Shown: positions 55,644-64,000 of the stretch, in pieces
How the letters are laid out: every line of letters starts with the position of its first letter
Position numbering within the stretch: position 1 is the stretch's first letter
From: Kuschelorhynchus macadamiae
Taxonomy: Eukaryota; Arthropoda; Insecta; Coleoptera; Curculionidae
Direction: 5' to 3'
NCBI GenBank assembly: GCA_030620095.1
Contig: JAUTXW010000941.1
Coordinates: forward strand, 1 to 64,000
DNA: 64,000 bases
Notes under the pieces: model-generated
What the model was told of the DNA's origin: nothing
The model's database searches: none
Seen by the model: only the letters and a program-made list of their open reading frames with translations
Made by a program: the position numbers and the translations under genes

Positions 55644-55871
55644 TACCGGATGTAAACGAGATAGAGGGCCATGACCAACTCAGAATCATTCTAGTGAATG
55701 TGTACATTGTTAGAAAAATACATTTTTATTTTTTTCACTACTTTCTTGCTTTTCAGAAATGTTCCAAGTCGGAAAAATCAATTTTTGGTTAATAACTTAG
55801 TTATGTCAAATACAACTACCCCATTTCCTAATCACGGCTAAATGGAGTGTTTCAAAACGCATAGAATGACA

Positions 55872-56027
55872 TATATATATATATATTGTTGTTATATATA
55901 TATATAATTTATTTATATTTTGTATATATATATATATAGGACATTATAACATACACCCACCTAAGTAATATATATATATATAATAGATAAAATAGGAATT
56001 ATATATATATGTTTATATATATATACT
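55872..56027. repeat. Interrupted (TA)n tracts
   Basis: Several TATATATA runs of 10-20 bp separated by short unique words in the 3' region of the mariner-like element. Confidence 0.9.
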
Positions 56028-56069
56028 ACCCTAATACTAGTTTTTAACCATAAAATATTTTTAACTAAC

Positions 56070-56889
56070 CACCAATAAGATTTTCAAGTAGCATTTGAGG
56101 AGTAATGCTTTGAAATGCTTCTCGTATTCTATGTTCCAATACTTCAAGTGTTGCTGTTGGTGTCTCGTATACACGATTCTTTATGTACCCCATAAAAAAG
56201 TCAGCGGAGTGAGGTCTGGCGACCTTGGTGGCCACTGGATCGCTCCATTTGTGGCTATATATCGTTGTCCAAATTTTTGGACAATCACAACTCGGGCATT
56301 ATGGGGTGGAGCCCCATCTTGTTGGAAGTAAATGTCCCGATTTAAAGCCAACGAAATGTCTTCTAAAAACTCCTCAATTTCGTTTTGTAAAAACTGTAGG
56401 TATTTCTCTCCTGTTAAAGGTCCTTGAAAGAAAATTGGCCCAATTATCCTGGTTCCCAATATCCCAGCCCAAACATTTACTCCGAATCTTTCTTGAAATT
56501 TTCCAACATTTAATCTATACTCATTTTTCATAGACCAATATCTTGTATTTTGTCTATTGAACATACCATTGTTTGTAAATCTTGACTCATCTGTGTATAA
56601 TATCGTTAATGAAAAATTATTAGGGCCATTATTTTCCAAAAACCAATTAGCGTATTGAAACCTTCTTTCGAAATCACCCTCGTACAAATACTGGTGTAGT
56701 TGATACTTAAAAGAGCAATACTTATACTTTTTTAATATTTTCCAAACTGGTTGGTGACTAATGTTTAGTTCTTGAGCAATTTCTCTGGTTGAAGCTGTTG
56801 AATTTTGTTCCACAAAACCTAATATATTTATTTCTGTCTCCTAGTCAATAATAAATCTATTTCTTTGTTCATCAGGCACTTCTCTCATT
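56070..56889 (-). pseudogene. Mariner-like transposase
   Basis: Start MREVPDEQRNRFIID at 56889, then TAG, then ETEINILGFVEQNSTASTRE and IAQELNISHQPVWKILKKYK (helix-turn-helix). YEGDFERRFQYANWFLENN leads to the core: first Asp in ILYTDESRFTNNGMFNRQN, second in YFQQDGAPPHNARVV, third in WPPRSPDLTPL (33 residues between the last two by my count, so a small in-frame loss is possible). After a frameshift at 56181 it continues YIKNRVYETPTATLEVLEHR and ENLIGG. Only one stop and one shift over 270 codons: one of the better-preserved genes in the window. Confidence 0.9.
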
Positions 56890-57684
56890 TTTCTAAATAA
56901 TTAATGTGCTGCCTTGACGGATGGCGATGTCGATCAGGATATTCCATAGGCACTTTTGCCGCACTGACCGTATATTATTAAAATATCGACTTGCTCACTT
57001 CTACTGAATAACATTTTTATTTAAAAGTAACGAAAGAAAAATTACTAGGTATAAAACAAGCAAACGGATGTCAAATAATAAACTGTCAAAATAAAAAATG
57101 TTCTTTTTTCCATGGCCTGCTTGGTAGTTTCTTGTTTTGCATAGACCATTATCTTGTATCATGTCATTTCTTGTGTTTGGAGACAAAAATAAATATATTT
57201 ATGTTTATGTTATGTCATTCTATGCGTTTTGAAAAACTCCATTTAACCGTGATTAGAAAATGGGGCAGTTGTATTTGACATAACTAAGTTATTAACCTAA
57301 AATTGATTTTTCCGACTCCGATAACCAACTCAGAATCATTCTAGTGAATGTGTACATTGTTAGAAAAATATATTTTTATTTTTTTCACTACTTTCTTGCT
57401 TTTCAGAAATGTTTTAAGTCGCATTCACACATTCACTAGAATGATTCTGAGTTGGTCATGGCCCTCTAGACTAAAAATTAAATATCGTAATAAATTCTTT
57501 TGTGTGTGTCTCATTTAAAAATCGAAAGTTAGGGTCATTTCCGGTCAAACCGGAAGTCACAAAAATCTGAAGTAATCGTCATAAAATGGCATTTTGGTAG
57601 TTTAACACCTCGGGCCAGTTTCAAAATAATCAGCTAATAAATAAAGAAATGGCAGACCGAAAGTGATCTCGTTTACACCCGGTA

Positions 57685-58769
57685 TATTTAACCAGTTTTT
57701 AGTTTTACTTCTATGGTACAGATTTTGCACTATCTGTTTGGTAGGTAATATGTATACTTAATAAATGAGAAACTAGTATAGTTAAAAGAGTTTTTGACTA
57801 TAAATGCCCCCATTAACGATCGTATTTTTGTAGATATAAAAAAAAATTAAACACAAGGTTTGTTCAAGCTGTGTAATTTTTATAATGTACTTTGCAAATA
57901 AACCGTATATATTATTTGTCCATCAAATATCCTTTTGCTGATTATAAAGATATACAATGTTTGACAGTTTCATCTTCTTACACCCGAGAAATTTAAGAAA
58001 AACCCTGTCATAAGAGGAAATGCGTGTAAAAGAGAGAGAGAGAGAGAGAGAGAAAGATAGAGACAGAAGACATTCTACTACAAAATGGACTCAAAAAGCA
58101 TCCGTTTTCAACAGAAATGTATTTTAAGCTGCCTATACACAGCATAATTTTTCAGATATTTCATTTATTTTTTTTTTCAACACGTAGGTACCATTTCATC
58201 TTTGTTTGAATTTGATTAGACCTTGCCATTGCAGTTCCCCCATAAAACAACATTTTGACTGACTTTGACGTAAATGAATTCTCACTGCTTTGCTAAAAAG
58301 TTCATATTTATAAGTGATTTTTAGGTATCAGTATCGCTAAGAAAAGTTACCCCTTAAAATAAAATTCTATAGGCTGTATTCAATATTTTGTTTTCTGTTT
58401 GCATAATATTACTTTTAGAATTTTTGTAGTTGTGCTTATTCGGTTGTATGCCCAAGTTTTTGTCATGAGTTCTAAACAAGGAACCGGGTTTCAAGTTACA
58501 CAAGTCTTTTTTCATTAATAAAGCATTTTAAAATATTTATGTTGTTTTTATATATATCTCTTTTTCACCCCTTCGTGATTTTATTTTCTATCAAACTTTG
58601 TGATTTTAATAATTCAGTAAATAAGATTTAATTCGTGCAAGTGTTTCTTTCTTTTACACAACCTGTATATACAGATTTAAACTAAGCAATGTAACGTGGA
58701 TATTTCTTTTTATTTTACTTTGCTCAAATAAATTGTTTAACTCTGCTGAAAAACAAACCGAAGAACGGC
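57685..58769. other. Unassigned stretch with (AG)n tract
   Basis: (AG)n of 24 bp at about 58031-58054. No recognisable gene or paired ends. AATAAAATTCTATAGGCTG near 58358 and similar AT-rich words only. Confidence 0.4.
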
Positions 58770-60300
58770 TATTGTTTATAAAATGCTGGCCACTTGAAAT
58801 AGTTCACCTGCATTTTTTTGTAAAATTTAAACGAGACGAGATACTGAGCTGCGGTTTTCACCTGTATCTTGCAAATTTTATTAAATATAACCGATGTCAG
58901 GCGTAAAACTGATCTAAGCCAGAAAGTTATTTATTCAGGGAGTTAAACAAGACTCTTGTATATCTCTTTTTTTTTAATATTCTTTGAGATTTGATGTAAA
59001 GTTTTCTTGCTAAAGGGTGCTTAAGTCCTATTTATAGCACTACGCAGAACATATACAAGGTGTGAAAAAATGTGGCAAGTTTGGTTAAAATATTGTACGT
59101 ATATTTCAACAAGGTGTCAACAGAAAATATCGAAGTAAATGCTCATTAGGTAATTATAACAAAAGTGAAAAATATTGAAAAATTCTATTATTTCCCAAAA
59201 CGATGTTTAAGTTCAATAAAAACTAAGCTTATTTTGGACTGTTTAAAAGAAGAATTTTGTAAAAAGTGACTGCATTTTTATCATGAAACGTCAAAGTTGC
59301 ATTTTCAAAAAAAAACTGTCCAGCCGTTTTTTTGAAAAAAAAACTTACCTTGTGCTATATCGTTGATAAGTTAATTTTAAGCTGAATACGAGAATTAATA
59401 AAAATGTACAGGGTTTTACTTAAAATAAAAAAGTATGGGTCACTTGCGATAAAACCGTAAGTAATTTTTGATTACTTTTTTATAGAAAACTTACCTCTTC
59501 TTATAGTTATAGAAACATCTTAAGTTTAATTTTTTTGATATTTTTAAAACTAAAAAGATGGTAGCCTGTTACATGTCTCATGTATTACTTGATGTTGGTA
59601 ACTTTGGCTGTAAAATCAACACCTGGGTTTTTTAAATAATAAAGTTACAGAAAAAATTAAAAAACCGTTTGGAGAAAATACTCGGTACTACTTAAAACTT
59701 AAGTAAAAACTTTTAAATTTGAATTCTTTTTTATGCTACAGGTTGTTGAAATATACGTACATGATCTTTAGGATTGCTAGGTTAACTAACCTTGCCACAT
59801 TTTTTTCACTCCCCGTATATTTTCTGGGTAGTGCGCATTATAAAAAATATGACTTAAGGGCCTTCTAGCAAGAAAATTTTACATCAAATGGCTAATAAAA
59901 AGTTACAGCTTATTACGTAGAAAAATTAAATTTTGTAACAAAGGAAATAATATCTCAAAAAATATTAAAATTTTTAAAAAAAGTTTGAAATTTTTTTTTA
60001 CAGTTTTACCAAGGATTACGCAAATCTAACAATTAGATCTAAAAAAATTGTTTTTGTAGATTTTTGGGAACAAATAAAAAACTTAAAAGTTTGCAGACTC
60101 TTGTTTAACACCCTGTATAAATGACTTTTTAGCTTAGGTAAGTTTATATGCAATAAAATTTGCAAGATACAGCTGAAAACCTCACTTCAGTATCTCGTCT
60201 CGTTTTAAAAACACTTGAACTTAAATTATACCAAAAAATCCAGGTGAACTGTCCCACGGGGCCAGCTGTTTATTTGCTTTATACTTTGATAGTGGCAAAT
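58770..60300. mobile_element. Large nested foldback, ~1.5 kb
   Basis: Three layers of inverted homology around a centre near 59500. The outer layer is GAGACGAGATACTGA with TATCTTGCAAATTTTATT, paired with TCAGTATCTCGTCTC. The middle layer is CAGGGAGTTAAACAAGACTC at 58936, paired with TGTTTAACACCCTGTATAA near 60105. The inner layer is ACAAGGTGTGAAAAAATGTG at 59054, paired with CACATTTTTTTCACTCCCCG near 59797. Between the layers, TTGATGTAAAGTTTTCTTGC is also paired. No protein coding. Confidence 0.85.
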
Positions 60301-61454
60301 AGATTAGAAGTAAACAAAATAGACTATTCAACAAATGGAAAATAAAAGAGACTCCAAAGGAGTTTCAGCATTGGCGTCTCTCAGTAGAATTGAGATCCAT
60401 CGAGAAATATGAACAATTTTTTGTCAAAACCAGAAATATACCGTGGAAAGAAACGCATTTAACCGAAAAAGTCATATAAGGAAAAAGTTGATATAAGAAA
60501 CGAAAATTGTATAAGTACAATAGTCAGAGTTACACGATACCAAAATAGCCTCTTATAAATAAGAATCACAAACCATTTGGTATCAATTTATACGGTCACC
60601 TGACAGTTTGCTGGTTGGTTCTGATTAGTTTGAAACATATTTAAAACTCCTTGAACTACCGTTTAATAATTCGATAACAATTTTTTTTCAAATACCTGTA
60701 ACATTATTTGAAATACTAAACACAGTACTTGAATTACTTTACTTGTCAAAAATTAATTACAATTACCAGCTACTTGGTACTACTTCTAAAATTTGAAAGT
60801 TCTTGTTACTTGGTTCGTGTTGATGATTTCAATTCAAATTTAAAACTTGTTATTTGCCTTATAAGACATACAAACAATAAAAAATACAGAATATTAGAAA
60901 TAAATTGAAATACCAAATATTGGAATGTTAAAATTTAACAAAATATTAGAATATAAAAATTTAAATATCATGTTTATAGGCAATATAGGGCGATTTTTAT
61001 AACCGTTGCACAGACTCAGACGCTTTCCGAGTCAGTGTAATGCAGCCCTTAGAAAATTGAAAAATATCAACGAGATTAATAATGTATAAATAATAATGAG
61101 CATTAAAACTAATCTTATTATTAAAAAATGAATATTAAGAATGAAGTGTGAGAACAAAAACAAACAAAAACAATATCAATATGTTATAGTTATACAGCGG
61201 ACATCAGGGGGCCCAGAATGCAGGAAGCACGCGCGGGCGGACACTTGAGAGAATGTGGCTAATATTATAGTTATTATAAGTTAAATTTTATTATTTGTTA
61301 CAAACTGGGCGAGTGCAGCAAACAAAAATATAATTAAAAAATATGTGAATATATAAAAATCAGTATGAATGAAGAGGTACTTGTCAATAACTAATTAAAT
61401 AAATAAGCAATAATAGTATTCATAGAATGCAAAATTCATCGGTTCAAATTAAAA
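60301..61454. other. Unassigned; probable 3' UTR of the next LINE at the right
   Basis: No coding homology. GCACGCGCGGGCGG near 61229 is a small GC island. The last few hundred bases before 61455 are likely to be the 3' UTR of the minus-strand LINE, but its end is not evident. Confidence 0.35.
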
Positions 61455-63640
61455 TTAGGTTTGCGGATGCAACAACATATTTTTTATATGTGTCTTGAAG
61501 CTGCGTAACGGAAGTTGTTTAATATTATTTGATAAATTATTCCACATTTGAACTGCGACGAAGCTGAATGATTTTTGAAATGCTGCTGACCTATGCTGTG
61601 CGATCCTAAAAGAATCTAAATATCGTGTACCGTAGTTATGCTCCTGCGTTGTGAATATAGACCTTAAATATGGAGGTTGATTGGTTGTTAATATGCGAAA
61701 AATAAATAAGAACATATGATACTCGCGCCTTCTCGCCATTGACAGAATAGAATATCTATTGAGATACGGTGTAATATGGTTCCTAAATGGTATATTATGT
61801 GCGAAACGTAGGCATGCATTTTAAAGTTTTTGTATGGAATGTTTAGTGTGCGCGCTTAGTGAGTTATGATAGACGACATCGCCATAGTCAAGTAATGCTA
61901 ACACGAGAGAGTCACATAATGAATATTTTGTACCACTAGGTAGATGGCGTTTAAGTTTATACAATTTCCCCAGACGCATATACGCAATACTAAGTTTCTG
62001 CTTAATATGAGCCTCAAAATTTAGTTTGTTATCGATAAAAATACCCAAATTCTTAGCTACATTTACGATTGGTACGGATACATCATCTATTTTAACTTGG
62101 AAATTAGTTGACACATTTTCCAAAAGATTTTTATTAGATCCAAAAAATATGACGCAAGATTTGGAGGCATTTAACTTTAAGTTATGATTTTTAGTAAACT
62201 TATTTAATTCTCTAAGATCTTCATTGAAGTTTGTTTGTGAAGTAAGTAAAGTATATATAGTAAAAGACTTGTAGAGTTGAAAATCGTCTGTGAATTGTTG
62301 AAGTTCGGAGTATTTAATTATTCTTTTCATGTCCGCAATATACAAAGAAAACCACAAAGGCCCTAAGATGGATCCTTGTGGTACGCTTCTTTCGAGAGGA
62401 ATATAACTGGACTGTTTCTGAACCTGCCCACTTTTTATGGCCACCCAATGAAATCTATTAGTTAGATAAGACTTTAAAAACCCTTGAGTTGTTAGAAAAA
62501 CCAAAGTAATGAAGCTTAGCCAGTAGCATCCTATAGTCTAGAGTATCAAATGCTTTACTGAAATCAAGCAAGCAATGGCAAGTAAACTCTTTTTTATCTT
62601 CCTCATGTCTAATTTTATTAACAAGATTACAAAGACAAATGGTAGTGCTAAATGCCTTTCTAAAACCCGATTGACATTCCGGAATTATATCATATAAACT
62701 ACAAAATGAAATTATTTGATTATAAATATGTTTTTCCAGCAATTTAGAAATTACAGACAAGATGCTGACAGGCCTTAAATCTTTTAGTTTTTTAGAGCTA
62801 GGTTTCTTAGGCAGAGGTTTTATAATGGCTTTTTTCCAAAGTTTTGGACAGGACGCCATTTAATATGCAAGTATTAACAATATTCAATAACGGATTTTCA
62901 CAAAAAGGCAGACATAATCTCAAATCTTTAAGTGAGAGACCATCTTCACCAATAGAATTAGTTTTTATGGAATTTATATATTTATGTAAATCAGAATTAT
63001 CTAAGAGGGTAAAATTAACTTCAGAAGTCACATTTCGATGAGTATTTTGCTAATAAAAGGAAACCTGTTCATCGCATGTAGTATTCGATATATTGTTACA
63101 CTTAGAGAAGTATAAATTAAGTTTACCTATATCAGATAGACTGAGAGGTATTTCAGAATCATTTTTATGGGTAAGATTTAACTTTTTGGCCGTAGACCAA
63201 AAAAATGTTCCTGATTTGCTTGACAGACTTTTAAAAAATGCATTCTTTTCCCGAATTAAGGCGTGTTTAGTATAATTTCGGAGCTGCCTGTAATACTGTA
63301 GGCGGCCTTGCGTTTTAGTTTTTAGATATTTTTTATATGCTAAGTCTCTTAGTTTAATTAGTTTTTTAATGTTATTTGTAATCCATGGAGTAAAAGGTTT
63401 ATTGTATATTTTCTTTGTTTTTATAGGTGCATGTTTGTCTATTAAGTATTTAATTTTGGAATTAAAAATGTCTACTTTTTTGTCTGTGTCATTGGTATAA
63501 TAAACACTATCCCACGATAATTGTGATGCATCTCTTAAAAGTTCATCAGAATTAATTTTATTATATTGTCTATACGATATATATTCAAAATTGTCCTTAT
63601 TTATGTTTATAATAAAGATTGTATATACTAAACAGTGATC
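61455..63640 (-). pseudogene. CR1-like ORF2: linker, reverse transcriptase and C-terminus
   Basis: Linker KPFTPWITNNIKKLIKLRDL (about 63370-63440) and EKNAFFKSLSSKSGTFFWST. RT: SIKTNSIGEDGLSLKDLRLC, LRPVSILSVISKLLEKHIYN, CLLDFSKAFDTLDYRMLLAK (block A Asp), SVPQGSILGPLWFSLYIADM, LQQFTDDFQLYKSF (YADD is FTDD, both Asp kept) and AKNLGIFIDNKLNFEAHIKQ (thumb). C-terminus: YSILSMARRREYHMFLFIFR and HRSAAFQKSFSFVAVQMWNN, ending at 61455. Frame changes near 61750, 62490 and 62840. Confidence 0.88.
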
Positions 63641-64000
63641 AGATACTGCTTACGATATTGGTACAGAATTACTTTTTAAAAAAGGGATATTTTTATTGGA
63701 AAAAATCAAATCAAGGATGCTATGGTTATTATTGAAATTATTAAAATAAGTGGGTTGTATAATATGCTGTGCCAGAATCTAAATATAGGAGTGTCTCTTG
63801 AAAAATCTATATTATAGTCACCTGTAAATATAACATTGTCATTAACTTGATAAGTATTTGGGATTTGTACTTCAAATACTTCTTGTCAGTACTTGTAACA
63901 GATGCAGAAAGACCTGCACAAGTGTGATGGAATAATTTTTTACAACTGTCACACCCACACGAGTCGGAAGGTGAATCTGGCGTGAAATTACATAAAAAAA
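63641..64000 (-). pseudogene. PHD-like zinc finger joined to the end of the LINE endonuclease
   Basis: Minus strand starts CNFTPDSPSDSCGCDSCKKL and FHHTCAGLSAS, a Cys/His pattern like the PHD-type finger of CR1/L2-group ORF1 proteins. Within ~60 bases, in another frame, comes NVIFTGDYNIDFSRDT, a late endonuclease motif (GDFN). In an intact element these are more than 1 kb apart, so a deletion has fused them. The first methionine and earlier ORF1 lie outside the window. Confidence 0.6.

Larger units (their letters stand above)
55662..57468 (-). mobile_element. Mariner-like element with rearranged right end
   Basis: Ends GAGGGCCATGACCAACTC at 55664 and its inverse GAGTTGGTCATGGCCCTC to 57466, with TA on both sides. 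The left subterminal 200 bp is inverted at 57210-57318 as well. Between these and the right end, ~105 bp (57320-57425) is in the same orientation as the left end instead of inverted. One transposase (minus). AT-only tracts at about 55880-56025. Confidence 0.88.
55644..57684. mobile_element. Outer short element (TIR TACCGGGTGTAAACGAGAT), split by the mariner-like element
   Basis: TACCGGATGTAAACGAGAT at 55644-55662 is the inverse of ATCTCGTTTACACCCGGTA at 57666-57684. The nested mariner-like element begins at the inner edge of the left TIR. Without it the outer element is only ~240 bp (57467-57684 plus the left TIR), that is, MITE-sized, with an inner CCGGTCAAACCGG. Confidence 0.65.
61455..64000 (-). 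mobile_element. CR1/L2-like LINE, runs off the window edge
   Basis: Minus-strand coding homology extends without a foreign insertion from the window edge (zinc finger near 63900-63990) through a shortened endonuclease, linker, full RT core and C-terminal domain. Its RT style (DFSKAFDTLDY, VPQGSILGP) is near that of the LINE at 19.3-26.8 kb but the sequences differ, so it is another lineage. Confidence 0.85.

Noticed and set aside
56225..56533. 102-codon plus-strand frame
   Set aside because: Antisense of the well-supported mariner-like transposase.

Overview
The window looks like heterochromatic or repeat-rich DNA from an arthropod, most likely an insect. It is strongly AT-rich, has no bacterial-type operons, and I found no convincing host gene. 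Almost every reading frame with recognisable homology belongs to a transposable element: hAT/ZMYM1-like, IS630-Tc1-mariner, Penelope-like with GIY-YIG, or non-LTR retrotransposons of RNase H-bearing and CR1/L2-like types. All the transposon genes seen are damaged by frameshifts, stops or truncation. Family assignments come from motifs read by eye, without database searches.

Layout. 1-1.0 kb: minus-strand Sailor-like (IS630-type) transposase cut by the window edge. 1.46-3.05 kb: mariner-like and LINE remnants. 3.36-6.10 kb: a hAT element with a 5'-truncated LINE inside it. 6.93-9.42 kb: Sailor-like element B, with an inverted partial copy of its own transposase. 9.95-10.95 kb: R1-like LINE piece next to a short (TTAGG) tract. 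11.79-13.01 kb: deleted mariner-like element. 13.3-19.3 kb: a 1.3-kb tandem duplication, mariner-like transposase pieces, a small MITE and a second LINE copy. 19.3-26.8 kb: CR1-like LINE split by an unknown 1.56-kb insert and by an almost intact hAT with an exact 8-bp target duplication. 26.9-31.2 kb: dispersed repeats and a third LINE with a 14-bp target duplication.

31.3-38.0 kb is Penelope territory: one degenerate element and then two copies head to head forming a ~3.6-kb palindrome bounded by (AT)n. 39.4 kb: a tRNA-like unit with good A and B boxes but too short for an anticodon arm. 40.8-44.0 kb: LINE split by a hAT-like insert that carries a foldback MITE. 44.9-47.8 kb: mariner-like element with very long inverted arms. 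48.5-49.7 kb: ~140-bp tandem repeats of a dispersed family also present at 9, 27, 38, 44 and 53 kb. 49.7-51.2 kb: third hAT. 52.1-55.2 kb: Penelope tail and Sailor-like copy C, in inverted orientation to copy B. 55.6-57.7 kb: mariner-like element nested in an outer TIR pair. 58.8-60.3 kb: large nested foldback. 61.45-64.0 kb: CR1-like LINE running off the right edge.

The elements do not form a pathway. They form a layered insertion record that can be ordered from target duplications and interrupted frames. The most unusual theme is self-inversion: two unrelated DDE families carry antisense copies of the start of their own transposase, and two Penelope copies form a long hairpin.
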